64,000 nt of DNA, from the NCBI RefSeq assembly GCF_024171785.1, contig NZ_JAMTCK010000007.1, positions 382,272 through 446,271 of the forward strand. The letters run 5' to 3'. Numbering within the stretch: position 1 is the stretch's first letter; every line of letters begins with the position of its first letter. Positions 45,631 to 59,506 of the stretch are shown one piece after another. The notes under the pieces are model-generated. The model saw nothing but the letters and a program-made list of their open reading frames with translations. It searched no databases and was not told the origin of the DNA. A program made the position numbers and the translations under genes. This DNA comes from Goodfellowiella coeruleoviolacea (GTDB lineage: Bacteria; Actinomycetota; Actinomycetes; Mycobacteriales; Pseudonocardiaceae).

Positions 45631-45634
<4 letters not shown>

Positions 45635-46221
45635 GTCCCCGCGTGGTGGTCCTCGGCCCGCCAGGGGCCGGCAAGACCACCGTTGGCCAACTGCTGGCCC
45701 AGCGGTTGGGCGTGCCGTTCCGGGATGTCGACGACGACATCGTGGCCCGGGCCGGCAAGGCCATCTCGGACATCTTCACCACCGACGGTGAGCCGGCCTT
45801 CCGGGCCATGGAGGAGCAGGCCGTGGCCGACGCGCTGGCCGAGCACACCGGGGTGCTCGCCCTGGGCGGTGGCGCGGTGCTGGCCGAGGCGACCCGCCGG
45901 CGGCTGGCCGGCCACACCGTGGTCTTCCTCAACGTCGGCATGGCCGAAGGCGTGCGCCGCACCGGCCTGTCCACGGCACGGCCGCTGCTGGCCGGGGTCA
46001 ACCCCCGGGCCACGTTCAAGGCGCTGCTCGACGCCCGGCTGCCGCTCTACCGGGAGGTCGCGCTGATCGAGGTGAGCACCGACGACCGCGAGCCGGACCA
46101 GGTCGTCGACGCCGTGCTGGCCGCGCTGGCCGGGGTGGCTGAGCAGCAGCCGGCTGGGCAGCAGCCGACAGGACAGCAGCCGACAGGACAGCAGCCGACA
46201 GGACAGCGGCCGACATCGTGA
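45631..46221 (+). CDS. aroK: Shikimate kinase with glutamine-proline repeat tail
   Basis: 196 residues; the first about 165 are a normal shikimate kinase: Walker [11 protein letters not shown], shikimate-binding [18 protein letters not shown] and [16 protein letters not shown] and RPLLAG. It phosphorylates shikimate at the 3-hydroxyl with ATP. GTG overlaps the aroC stop in GTGA. The last 30 residues are five pentad repeats of the type GQQPT that are absent from normal family members and probably disordered. Confidence 0.95.
46141..46215 (+). repeat. Five 15-bp tandem repeats at the aroK 3' end
   Basis: Units of about GGACAGCAGCCGACA at exact 15-base spacing encode (E/G)[24 protein letters not shown], six bases before the stop. 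The inner units (46171-46185, 46186-46200) are identical, a sign of recent slippage. Confidence 0.9.
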
Positions 46222-47923
<1,702 letters not shown>

Positions 47924-47927
<4 letters not shown>

Positions 47928-48589
47928 GCGTGGTGCGGTTGAGCGGCGGCTGCCGGTCCCGTCGGTTCCTGTTCGACGGGACCGATTCCGCCGCGTTCGT
48001 GGCCGAGGTCGCCCGAACCTGCGGGTGGTCGCGGCTGCCGCCGAGGCCCAGGGACCAGACCGATGCCGGCGGGATCACCCTCCGCTGGGACGTGGATCGC
48101 GAACTCGACCCCGGTCTGCGGGTGACCTACACGGCGAACCCGCTGATCAACGCCTCGCACGTCATGGTCTCGTACCTGGTGGGGGACTGGACCCCGACCA
48201 CCCGCGACGGGGCGCGACGCCGGGTGGAGAGCACCGCGGCGGTGTTCGCGGCGCACTGGTCGGTGCTGACCTTCGACGCGTTGCTCGCCGCCGTGGACAC
48301 CGCACACGATCCGGACACCCGGTCGCTCGCGGTGCTGCGGGCCGGGCTTGGCGCGCCCGAAGACGTCGACCAGCGCTTTGTCGACCGGATCGGCGGGTGT
48401 GCCGGCAGCGAGGACGACCTCGTCCGCGAACACGCGGTCTGGGCGATGGCCTATGCCGAGTGGGCCGCGTTCCGGCCGACCCTGAGCCGGATGGCGACCG
48501 GAGACCCAGCCGACCGCCTGCGCGACATGGCGGCCGCGCCGCTGCGGGCCTTTGACCGCAGCGGCGTGCCCAACCCTGAAACCGACTAG
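47924..48589 (+). CDS. Protein of unknown function
   Basis: 221 residues, soluble, no signal peptide. The N-terminal half is beta-rich with [40 protein letters not shown] and [16 protein letters not shown]; the C-terminal 100 residues are helical ([21 protein letters not shown], and [24 protein letters not shown]), reminiscent of a HEAT-type helix pair. I do not recognise the family. The ATG overlaps the aroQ stop (ATGA), so it is probably translated with the shikimate genes. It stands where mycobacteria have none. Confidence 0.7.
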
Positions 48590-48631
48590 CCGGAACCAGA
48601 ACAGCCGGAACCAGAACAGTCCGAACCAGCC
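48588..48631. repeat. 15-bp tandem repeat after the unknown gene
   Basis: AGCCGGAACCAGAAC at 48588-48602 and 48603-48617, then a diverged third unit AGTCCGAACCAGCC (48618-48631). The first unit overlaps the preceding stop codon TAG (48587-48589). Confidence 0.8.
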
Positions 48632-48648
48632 TGACCGCCGGCCGGAGT

Positions 48649-49080
48649 TCACCCGCCCGGCTCGTCCTCGGCCCCGCGTCCGGCGGCCTGCCTGGTGGCC
48701 AGCAGGCGCCCGAGCAGCAGACCCGCCGCGGCGGGCACCAGCACGAGCAGCGCGGTGAACGCGGCGCCGCCGGTCAGCGCGGGGCCCAGCGCCTCAAGCC
48801 CGGTCTGGTCGACCAGGACCGCCCGGGCGATCACCCCGAGCAGCCCGGCCAGGGGACCGGCGATCAGGGCCGCCACGAACCAGTCCATGCTTTGTCCCGG
48901 CCGGTTCCGCCGTCCGTCCAGCCCGCCCCAGGCCAGGGCGATGGCCACCACCACGGCCAGCGCGACCGGGCGCAGGGTGGCGCCCAGGTCGGGCTGGCGC
49001 ACCGCGAGTGCGGCCAGCGCGGTCTGCACGGCGGCGTGTGCCACGGCCATGGCGGACGCGCGAATTACCCACCGGTACAT
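48649..49080 (-). CDS. B-4DMT family small membrane protein
   Basis: 143 residues with four hydrophobic spans: (MAVAHAAVQTALAALAV), (LRPVALAVVVAIALAWGGL), (MDWFVAALIAGPLAGLLGVI) and (LTGGAAFTALLVLVPAAAGL). A four-span DMT-like family found near efp in actinobacteria (Rv2536 region); transport is assumed from the fold. ATG at 49080 is favoured over GTG 49086 because a TAAGCT -10-like hexamer (49087-49092) would put transcription start on the ATG, a leaderless arrangement. Confidence 0.75.
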   Translation of the reverse strand: MYRWVIRASAMAVAHAAVQTALAALAVRQPDLGATLRPVALAVVVAIALAWGGLDGRRNRPGQSMDWFVAALIAGPLAGLLGVIARAVLVDQTGLEALGPALTGGAAFTALLVLVPAAAGLLLGRLLATRQAAGRGAEDEPGG

Positions 49081-49086
49081 GTGCAC

Positions 49087-49092
49087 AGCTTA
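49087..49092 (-). promoter_or_regulatory. -10-like hexamer of a leaderless transcript
   Basis: TAAGCT on the minus strand ends six bases before the ATG at 49080. No clear -35 is seen. Confidence 0.35.
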
Positions 49093-49552
49093 GGCAGCCG
49101 GCCGCCCGCCGGACACCGGTTCGCCGGCGCTGAACAGGCCGTCCCCCGAACCCGGCCGGGCGGCTCAGCCGGCCGCGGGTGTGCGCGAGATCACCCGTCG
49201 GCGACCTCGGCGGAGGTGGGCAACCGAGGTGGGCAACACTGACCAGGAGCGGTGCCGGTAGACTCTGGAGCGGTTTGCGGTCACCGTCGCAGCCGCGGGC
49301 CAGCCCGCGGCAACCGCGTCGGGGGCCGCGTCAGGGACACGCTGGAGGGCGACCCGCCAAGACCGCGGGCCTGGCCGGAGGTCGGGCCGCTCGCTCGGGA
49401 CCGGGCGGCGGCTTCGCGGGAGGGGGATCACGCCAGGCGTACCACGGCCGTGTCCTGCGGCCCGCCGTGTCCGCGGCAGGCAGGCAACCATCCACCGAAC
49501 GCACGAGACCTGGTAGCAGGCTCGCGTCACCACCACGGGAGAGACCACCACA
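49093..49552. other. Long leader of efp, no gene
   Basis: 460 bp without a convincing coding frame. A TAGACT hexamer at about 49258-49263 could be the -10 of the efp-nusB transcript, giving a leader of some 280 bases. GCCGCGGG / CCCGCGGC (49292-49299, 49304-49311) forms an 8-bp hairpin early in it. In mycobacteria a pepQ-type peptidase gene lies before efp; here there is none. Confidence 0.5.
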
Positions 49553-50116
49553 GTGGCCACCACCAACGACCTGAAGAACGGGCTGGTGTTGAACCTGGAC
49601 GGCCAGCTTTGGACCGTCGTGTCGTTCCAGCACGTCAAGCCGGGCAAGGGCGGCGCCTTCGTGCGCACCACGCTGAAGCACGTGCTCTCCGGCAAGGTGG
49701 TCGACAAGACATTCAACGCCGGGACCAAGGTCGACACCGCCACGGTGGACCGGCGCGAGATGACCTACCTGTACCGCGACGGCAACGACTACGTGTTCAT
49801 GGACACCGACACCTACGACCAGATCACGGTGCCGGCCGAGACCGTGGCGGACGCGGCCAAGTACATGCTGGAGAACCAGAGCGTGATGGTCGCCACGCAC
49901 GAGGGCAGCGCGCTGTACGTGGAGCTGCCCGCGTCGGTCGAGCTGGTGATCCAGCACACCGACCCCGGTCTGCAGGGCGACCGCTCCACCGGCGGCACCA
50001 AGCCGGCCACCCTGGAGACGGGCGCCGAGATCCAGGTCCCGCTGTTCGTCAGCACCGGCGAGAAGGTCAAGGTCGACACGCGGGACGGACGCTACCTCGG
50101 TCGCGTCAACAGCTAG
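49553..50116 (+). CDS. efp: Elongation factor P
   Basis: 187 residues. Enters the ribosomal E site to relieve stalling at proline runs. Three beta domains are seen; the KOW-like domain I carries the loop VKPGKGGAF with Lys32 at the tip that reaches the peptidyl-transferase centre; [19 protein letters not shown] opens domain II, and [22 protein letters not shown] ends the protein. GTG at 49553. No dedicated modification gene is nearby. nusB follows 28 bases later. Confidence 0.96.
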   Translation: MATTNDLKNGLVLNLDGQLWTVVSFQHVKPGKGGAFVRTTLKHVLSGKVVDKTFNAGTKVDTATVDRREMTYLYRDGNDYVFMDTDTYDQITVPAETVADAAKYMLENQSVMVATHEGSALYVELPASVELVIQHTDPGLQGDRSTGGTKPATLETGAEIQVPLFVSTGEKVKVDTRDGRYLGRVNS

Positions 50117-50144
50117 TCAACCCACTCGTGGAACGGATCTGAAC

Positions 50145-50564
50145 ATGGGAGCACGCAGCAAGGCGCGCAAGCGTGCGGTCGACGTGCTCTATGAGGCGGA
50201 CGTGCGCGGTGCGGACGCGGTGACCCTGCTCGCCGAGCGGGTCGGGTCACCCGATGTTCCGCCGGTCAACGACTACACCGTCACCCTGGTCGAGGGGGTG
50301 ACCGCGCACCAGGCCCGGATCGACGAGCTGATCACCGAGCACGCCGAGGGGTGGACGCTGCAGCGCATGCCCGCGGTGGACCGGGCCGTGCTCCGGGTCG
50401 GCCTCTACGAGCTGCTGTGGGCCGGTGACGTGCCGGACGCGGTGGCCATCGACGAGGCCATCGAGCTGGCCAAGGCGCTGTCCACGGACGACTCGCCGCG
50501 GTTCGTCAACGGTGTGCTCGGCCGCATCGCGGTCATCGCCGACCAGCTGCGGGCCGTGCTCTGA
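50145..50564 (+). CDS. nusB: Transcription antitermination factor NusB
   Basis: 139 residues, all helical. Binds boxA RNA with S10 (NusE) in rRNA antitermination. ARSKARKRAVDVLYEADVRG, WTLQRMPAVDRAVLRVGLYELL and AIDEAIELAKALSTDDSPRFVNGVLGRI are the family's conserved segments. ATG at 50145 lies 28 bases after efp. A strong hairpin terminator follows in the gap to bldD. Confidence 0.96.
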   Translation: MGARSKARKRAVDVLYEADVRGADAVTLLAERVGSPDVPPVNDYTVTLVEGVTAHQARIDELITEHAEGWTLQRMPAVDRAVLRVGLYELLWAGDVPDAVAIDEAIELAKALSTDDSPRFVNGVLGRIAVIADQLRAVL

Positions 50565-50762
50565 CGCCTGCTCCGGCCGCCGTCGCTGCCGTCAGCGGGC
50601 CTCCGGCCGCCGTGGCTCCCGGTCGTGGGGCCACGCCGGCCCACCGGCTGGCCGGCGTGGACCGCGGGCGCGCGCCCTGGCCGCCCAGGACCGGCGCTCA
50701 CCGCGAATCCTGGTCGTCCCGGGTCAACGCCTGCCGCGGCCACAACGGCACGGCAACACCTG

Positions 50763-50807
50763 CCACGGGGCCCGTCAGCGCGACTGCCGCGCTGACGGGC
50801 CCCGTGG
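50763..50807. terminator. Strong bidirectional terminator between nusB and bldD
   Basis: 20-bp perfect stem (left arm 50763-50782, right arm 50788-50807) with loop ACTGC, then TGTTT on the plus strand. The most stable hairpin in the window. Confidence 0.9.
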
Positions 50808-50823
50808 TGTTTCACCTGGTGAC

Positions 50824-51312
50824 TCAGTCCTCCTTGGCTGGACGGGCTTCCGGCGGCAGCACGCCCCAGTCGATCAGCTGCTCGGTCAGCTCGCCCGGTG
50901 TCATGTCGTAGATGATCGCGAGGGAACGCAGGTCCTCGGTCCGGATGGACAGCACCTTGCCGTTGTAGTCACCGCGCTGGCTCTGGATGGTCGCGGCGTA
51001 CCGGGCCAGCGGCCCGACCTTCTCCGCTGGTAGCTGCTGCAACCGTTCCAGGTTGATGACGATCTTTGTGGCTGGTTCGGCTCCAGAGGGCACCCGCCCC
51101 TCAGGCAGCAGTTCTGCCACGGGGACCCCGTAGAAGTCCGCGAGTTCCGCCAGCTTCTGCACGGTGACCGCACGGTCGCCGCGCTCGTAGGAGCCAACGA
51201 CCACGGCTTTCCAGCGGCCGCCGGACTTCTGCTCAACGCCGTGCAGTGACAAACCCTGCTGCTGGCGGATAGCGCGGAGCTTGGCCCCCAGCGCCTTGGC
51301 GTAGTCGCCCAT
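50824..51312 (-). CDS. bldD: Developmental master regulator BldD
   Basis: 162 residues. The N-terminal XRE-type helix-turn-helix (YAKALGAKLRAIRQQQGLSL, VVVGSYERGDRAVT) is followed by the C-terminal c-di-GMP-binding domain with the exact signature RGD-X8-RxxD: Arg113-Gly-Asp115 and Arg124-x-x-Asp127. In streptomycetes tetrameric c-di-GMP joins two BldD molecules, which then hold back sporulation genes. ATG at 51312. Same nusB-bldD-pyrR neighbourhood as in Streptomyces. A TTGACC hexamer lies upstream on its strand but no good -10 was found. Confidence 0.95.
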   Translation of the reverse strand: MGDYAKALGAKLRAIRQQQGLSLHGVEQKSGGRWKAVVVGSYERGDRAVTVQKLAELADFYGVPVAELLPEGRVPSGAEPATKIVINLERLQQLPAEKVGPLARYAATIQSQRGDYNGKVLSIRTEDLRSLAIIYDMTPGELTEQLIDWGVLPPEARPAKED

Positions 51313-51536
51313 GTGGCGGTTCTCCGTTCATTCGCCCCGTCAGCCGGTAGGGGAGTGCCGCGGGGAGGCTTAGATCGATACGCAGAGTAATGGTCGCTCG
51401 CTGTCGTCACCAGGTCAAGCTGATCTCACTGCGTCAGCCGGGCGAGAGGTCCGACACCACCCGGAAGATTGACGTTCAGAGCCTGATACCGTGCAGGTCA
51501 GCCCGGTAAACGCCGGGTCCAGGCGTCCTTTAAGGA

Positions 51537-51562
51537 CCCGTCCAGTGAGGCGGGGAAGGAGG
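51537..51562 (+). promoter_or_regulatory. PyrR-binding RNA loop over the pyrR ribosome site
   Basis: CCCG-TCCAGTGAGG-CGGG: a 4-bp stem with the conserved PyrR loop UCCAGnGAGG, then directly the Shine-Dalgarno AAGGAGG (51556-51562) and GTG at 51570. A second small hairpin could pair GGAG with CTCC (51558-51569). As in mycobacteria, PyrR-UMP binding would hide the ribosome site and repress the operon by translation rather than by termination. Confidence 0.85.
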
Positions 51563-51569
51563 TCCCTCC

Positions 51570-52169
51570 GTGGCGCCACGTGAGCGTGGCGCGACGGATC
51601 CGGCCGGGGAGCGAGAGCTTCTGACGGCCGGAGACGTCGCGCGCACCGTCGCCCGAATGGCCCATCAAATCATCGAAAAGACCGCTTTGGGCGCACCCAG
51701 CGCATCCAAAGTCGTCCTGCTGGGTATCCCTACCCGGGGAGCCCCGCTCGCCCGGCGGCTGGCCGCCCACATCGCCGAGTTCAGTGGCGTGGACGTGCCC
51801 ACCGGCACCCTCGACGTCACCCTGTACCGGGATGACCTGCGCCGACGCCCGAACCGGCCGCTGGAGACCACCACGCTGCCCGCCGGTGGCGTGGACAATC
51901 GTTTGGTCGTGCTCGTCGACGACGTGCTGTTCTCCGGGCGGACCATCCGGGCGGCGCTGGACGCCCTGCGCGACCACGGTCGGCCCAACGCGGTCCAACT
52001 GGCCGTGCTGGTCGACCGGGGCCACCGCGAACTGCCCATCAGGGCCGACTACGTCGGCAAGAACGTTCCCACGGCACGCAGCGAGGAGGTCGCGGTCCTG
52101 CTCGCCGAGACCGACGGCCGCGACGGCGTGCTGCTGCGCCGAGGGCCGAGTCGCGAGGTGACTTCGTGA
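51570..52169 (+). CDS. pyrR: Bifunctional PyrR: pyr operon regulator / uracil phosphoribosyltransferase
   Basis: 199 residues. Binds pyr mRNA in the presence of UMP and can make UMP from uracil and [32 protein letters not shown], and the PRPP loop [22 protein letters not shown], followed by [28 protein letters not shown] at 51570 is fixed by AAGGAGG seven bases upstream. It heads the de novo pyrimidine operon; pyrB starts in an overlap of its stop. Confidence 0.96.
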   Translation: MAPRERGATDPAGERELLTAGDVARTVARMAHQIIEKTALGAPSASKVVLLGIPTRGAPLARRLAAHIAEFSGVDVPTGTLDVTLYRDDLRRRPNRPLETTTLPAGGVDNRLVVLVDDVLFSGRTIRAALDALRDHGRPNAVQLAVLVDRGHRELPIRADYVGKNVPTARSEEVAVLLAETDGRDGVLLRRGPSREVTS

Positions 52170-53098
52170 GGCACCTGCTCTCCGCCGAAGGGCTCGACCT
52201 GGCCGCGGCCACCGCCGTGCTGGACACGGCGGACAGCCTCAAGCAGGCCCTGCTGGGCAGGGAGGTCCGCAAGCTGCCCACCCTGCGCGGCCGGACCGTG
52301 GTGACGATGTTCTACGAGAACTCCACCCGCACCCGGGTCTCCTTCGAGGTCGCCGGCAAGTGGATGAGCGCCGATGTGGTCAACGTCTCAGCCAGCGGGT
52401 CGTCCGTGGGCAAGGGCGAGTCGCTGCGGGACACCGCGCTGACCCTGTCCGCGGTCGGCGCCGACTGCGTGATCGTCCGCCACCCCGCCTCGGGCGCGGC
52501 CCACCGACTGGCCGGGTGGCTGGACGGGACCGGGACCTGCGTGGTCAACGCGGGTGACGGAACTCACGAGCACCCCACCCAGGCCCTGCTGGACGCGGCC
52601 ACGCTGCGGGACCGGCTCGGCGAGCTGGCCGGCCGCCGGGTGGCCATCGTGGGTGACGTGCTGCACAGCCGGGTGGCCCGGTCCAACGTGCACCTGCTCA
52701 CCACGCTGGGCGCGGAGGTGGTGCTGGTCGCCCCGCCCACCCTGCTGCCGGTCGGCGTGGACACCTGGCCGGTGACCGTGTCCCACCACCTGGACGCCGA
52801 GCTGCCGAGCCTGGACGCGGTGATGCTGCTGCGGGTGCAGGCCGAGCGCATGCACGGCGGGTTCTTCCCGTCGGCCAAGGAGTACTCGCTGGCCTACGGC
52901 CTCAACCAGGCCCGGCTGCGGCTGCTGCCCGAGCACGCCGTGGTGCTGCACCCCGGACCCATGCTGCGCGGCATGGAGATCGCCTCGGCCGTGGCCGACT
53001 CGCCCAGGGCCGCCATCACCGACCAGGTGCGCAACGGGGTGCACGTGCGCATGGCCGTGCTCTACCACCTGCTCGCCGGAGAGGAGGCCGTCGCGTGA
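52166..53098 (+). CDS. pyrB: Aspartate carbamoyltransferase, catalytic chain
   Basis: 310 residues. Carbamoyl phosphate + aspartate to N-carbamoyl-aspartate. [19 protein letters not shown] is the carbamoyl-phosphate site (STRTR), with [39 protein letters not shown] and the Asp-binding LRVQAERM and [14 protein letters not shown] overlaps the pyrR stop by four bases and the stop overlaps pyrC (GTGA). No pyrI is present, typical for the group. Confidence 0.97.
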   Translation: MRHLLSAEGLDLAAATAVLDTADSLKQALLGREVRKLPTLRGRTVVTMFYENSTRTRVSFEVAGKWMSADVVNVSASGSSVGKGESLRDTALTLSAVGADCVIVRHPASGAAHRLAGWLDGTGTCVVNAGDGTHEHPTQALLDAATLRDRLGELAGRRVAIVGDVLHSRVARSNVHLLTTLGAEVVLVAPPTLLPVGVDTWPVTVSHHLDAELPSLDAVMLLRVQAERMHGGFFPSAKEYSLAYGLNQARLRLLPEHAVVLHPGPMLRGMEIASAVADSPRAAITDQVRNGVHVRMAVLYHLLAGEEAVA

Positions 53099-54441
53099 CG
53101 AGCCAGCAGTCGGAGCGGACCGCCGGGCACAGCCGGGCGGCAGCCGCGACAACCCTGATCACCGGTGTCCGCTGCTACGGCGAGGGCGAACCGGTGAACC
53201 TGCTCCTGCGCGACGGCGTCATCGCCGAGATCGGCGCCCAGGTGCGCGACGCCGACGCCGAGGTGCTGGCCGCGGACGGGCTGATCGCCCTGCCCGGTTT
53301 CGTGGACCTGCACACCCACCTGCGCGAACCCGGCCGGGAGGACACCGAGACGATCGCCACCGGCTCGGCCGCGGCCGCGCTGGGCGGGTACACGGCGGTG
53401 TTCGCCATGGCCAACACCGACCCGGTCGCGGACAACGCCGTGGTCGTGGAGCACGTGTGGCGGCGGGGCCGCGAGGTCGGCCTGGTCGACGTGCACCCGG
53501 TGGGCGCGGTCACCGTGGGCCTGGCCGGGCAGAAGCTGGCCGAGCTGGGCACCATGGCCGCCTCCGCCGCGGGCGTGCGGATGTTCTCCGACGACGGCCA
53601 CTGCGTGGCCGACCCGCTGGTGATGCGCCGGGCGCTGGAGTACAGCAAGGCGCTGGACGTGGTGATCGCCCAGCACGCCGAGGAGCCCCGGCTGACCGTG
53701 GGCGCCCAGGCCCACGAGGGGGAGCGGGCCGCCCGGCTCGGCCTGGCCGGGTGGCCGGCCGCGGCCGAGGAGGCGATCGTGGCCAGGGACTGCCTGCTCG
53801 CCCAGCACCTGTCCGCCCGGCTGCACGTCTGCCACGTGTCCACCGCGGGCACCGCCGACGTGCTGGCCTGGGCCAAGCAGCGGGCCGGCGGCGCGGGCAT
53901 CTCCGCCGAGGTCACCCCGCACCACCTGCTGCTCACCGACGAGCGGCTGGCCAGCTACGACCCGGTGAACAAGGTCAACCCGCCGCTGCGCGCCAGCACG
54001 GACGTGGCCCGGCTGCGGACCGCGCTGGCCGAGGGCGTGATCGACTGCGTGGCCACCGACCACGCCCCGCACGCCCCCCAGGACAAGGACTGCGAGTGGG
54101 CCGCGGCCCGCCCGGGCATGCTCGGCCTGCAGACCGCGCTGTCGGTCGTGGTGCACACGATGGTCCGCTCTGGTTTGCTCGACTGGCGAGGGGTGGCCAG
54201 GGTGATGAGCGAACGGCCGGCCGAGATCGCCGGACTGCCCGACCAGGGCCGTCCCATCGCCGTTGGCGAGCCGGCGAACCTGGTGCTGGTGGACCCCGAG
54301 GCCACCTGGACCGTGCGCGGCGCCGAGCTGGCCAGCATTGCCGAGAACACCCCGTACGAGGGCATGGACCTGCCCGCGCGTGTGGTCTGCACCGTGCTGC
54401 GCGGCCGGGTGACCGCCCATGAGGGAAGGATTCGCCCGTGA
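53095..54441 (+). CDS. pyrC: Dihydroorotase
   Basis: 448 residues of the class I (type with fused-like amidohydrolase) family. Metal ligands: HTHLREPG (HxH) near 82-89, [13 protein letters not shown] before it, the His in [12 protein letters not shown] and HVSTAGT, and the final Asp in [17 protein letters not shown]. It cyclises carbamoyl-aspartate to dihydroorotate. GTG overlaps the pyrB stop; the next gene overlaps its stop too. Residues 1-25 are an unconserved extension. Confidence 0.96.
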   Translation: MTSQQSERTAGHSRAAAATTLITGVRCYGEGEPVNLLLRDGVIAEIGAQVRDADAEVLAADGLIALPGFVDLHTHLREPGREDTETIATGSAAAALGGYTAVFAMANTDPVADNAVVVEHVWRRGREVGLVDVHPVGAVTVGLAGQKLAELGTMAASAAGVRMFSDDGHCVADPLVMRRALEYSKALDVVIAQHAEEPRLTVGAQAHEGERAARLGLAGWPAAAEEAIVARDCLLAQHLSARLHVCHVSTAGTADVLAWAKQRAGGAGISAEVTPHHLLLTDERLASYDPVNKVNPPLRASTDVARLRTALAEGVIDCVATDHAPHAPQDKDCEWAAARPGMLGLQTALSVVVHTMVRSGLLDWRGVARVMSERPAEIAGLPDQGRPIAVGEPANLVLVDPEATWTVRGAELASIAENTPYEGMDLPARVVCTVLRGRVTAHEGRIRP

Positions 54442-54971
54442 CCAGGGTGTTGTTGACGTTGGCCGTGGTGGCGTTCTTCGCGCTGTGCGTGTTCGGCATG
54501 TGGCGCGGCTGGCGGGCCAGGGCCCGCCGCCAGGCCGCCGTGCTGCCGCCGCTGCCCGCCGCACCGGCCGACCTGACCGCCGCACCGCTGCTGCCCGAGA
54601 CGACCGGCGTGTACGTGGGCAGCACCACCGCCGGTGACTGGCAGGACCGGATCGCCGTGGGTGATCTCGGGTTCCGCTCGGCCGCCGTGCTCCGGTTGAC
54701 CGGCGAGGGACTGCTGATCGACCGCACCGGTGCCCAGCCGCTGTGGATCCCGGCCGCCCAGCTGCGCGACGCGCGCACCGACCGGGCCCTGGCCGGCAAG
54801 GTGATGAGCCGCGACGGGCTGCTGGTGGTGCGCTGGCAGCTGGGCGACCAGCTGCTGGACACCGGCTTCCGCGGCGACCACAAGGACGTCTACCAGCGAT
54901 GGGTGGCCCAGCTGCGCTCGTTGGCCGGTATCGAGGAGCAGGAGACCGTGTCGGGAGGGGCGCGAGCATGA
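54438..54971 (+). CDS. Conserved membrane protein of the pyrimidine operon (Rv1382-like)
   Basis: 177 residues: one N-terminal span ([19 protein letters not shown], about 4-22), a basic and Pro/Ala-rich linker, then a beta-rich domain of about 120 residues that resembles a PH/transporter-associated fold ([41 protein letters not shown]). Its place between pyrC and carA is conserved in actinobacteria, and it is coupled by four-base overlaps on both sides. No enzymatic motif is visible, and I know no function; an anchor or channelling role is only a guess. Confidence 0.85.
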   Translation: MTRVLLTLAVVAFFALCVFGMWRGWRARARRQAAVLPPLPAAPADLTAAPLLPETTGVYVGSTTAGDWQDRIAVGDLGFRSAAVLRLTGEGLLIDRTGAQPLWIPAAQLRDARTDRALAGKVMSRDGLLVVRWQLGDQLLDTGFRGDHKDVYQRWVAQLRSLAGIEEQETVSGGARA

Positions 54972-56115
54972 CCACACACACACCCGCGGTGCTGGTGCTG
55001 GAGGACGGCAAGGTCTTCCGCGGCGAGGCCTACGGCGCCGAGGGCAGTGCCCTGGGCGAGGCGGTGTTCGCCACCGGCATGACCGGCTACCAGGAGACCC
55101 TGACCGACCCGTCCTACCACCGGCAGATCGTGGTGCAGACCGCGCCGCAGATCGGCAACACCGGCTGGAACGACGAGGACGACGAGTCGGCCCGCATCCA
55201 GGTCGCCGGCTACGTGGTGCGCGACCCGGCCCGCATCCCGTCCAACTGGCGGGCCACCCGCTCCCTGGCCGACGCACTGCGCGACCAGCACATCGTCGGC
55301 ATCTCCGGAGTCGACACCAGGGCGCTGACCAGGCACATCCGCGAACGCGGCGCCATGCGCGCCGGCGTGTTCTCCGGTGCCGCCCTCACCGACGAGCAGC
55401 GCATGCTGGAGCAGGTGCTGGCCAGCCCGTCCATGGCGGGCGCCGACCTGGCCGGCGCGGTGACCACACCCGAGCCCTACGTGGTGCCCGCGGTGGGGGA
55501 GCGCCGGTTCCGGGTGGCCGCGCTGGACCTGGGCATCAAGTCCAACACGCCGAGGATGATGGCGGCGCGCGGCATCGAGGTGCACGTGCTGCCGGCCGGC
55601 GTCAGCGCCGAGGACCTGCTCGCGGTCGAACCGGACGGGGTGTTCCTGTCCAACGGGCCGGGCGACCCGGCCACCGCGGACCACCCGGTGGCGTTGACCA
55701 GGGCCGTGCTGGAGCAGCGGATCCCCCTGTTCGGGATCTGCTTCGGCAACCAGATCCTCGGCCGCGCCCTGGGCCTGGGCACCTACAAGATGCGCTACGG
55801 GCACCGGGGCATCAACGTGCCGGTGATCGACACCGCGAGCGGGCGGGTCAGCATCACCGCGCACAACCACGGGTTCGCCCTGGCCGGCGAGGCCGGACAG
55901 CGCTTCGACTCGCCGTTCGGCCAGGCCCAGGTCAGCCACTACTGCCCCAACGACGGCACCGTCGAGGGCATCCGCTGCCAGGACGTGCCCGCGTTCAGCG
56001 TGCAGTACCACCCCGAGGCCGCGGCCGGACCGCACGACGCCGCGCCCCTGTTCGACGAGTTCTGTGACCTGATGGCCGGTTCCACCGGCGGTAACCGGAT
56101 GAGTGAGGCTGGCTG

Positions 56116-56116
<1 letters not shown>
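54968..56116 (+). CDS. carA: Carbamoyl-phosphate synthase, glutamine-hydrolysing small subunit
   Basis: 382 residues. The N-terminal domain has [38 protein letters not shown] and [20 protein letters not shown]; the C-terminal class I glutamine amidotransferase has the nucleophile Cys in [20 protein letters not shown] and the His/Glu pair in [12 protein letters not shown]. It feeds ammonia to CarB. ATG at 54968 overlaps the preceding stop (ATGA). The stop overlaps carB's start (TGATG), keeping the two subunits coupled. Confidence 0.97.
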
Positions 56117-59418
<3,302 letters not shown>

Positions 59419-59506
59419 GCCGGGCTGCCGAGGCGGCGCACGCCGAGCAGGGACGCCGCCGGGAGACGGGCCGCCGGGCGAGGAGCCGCCGGGGAGAGGA
59501 GACGCC

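Noticed and set aside
51380..51420. BldD-binding site in the bldD promoter
   Set aside because: Only half-sites (GTGAC/GTCAC) are seen; not enough for a call.
51469..51490. TTGACG ... TGATAC as the pyrR promoter
   Set aside because: The spacing is only about 10 bp, not 17; not supported.
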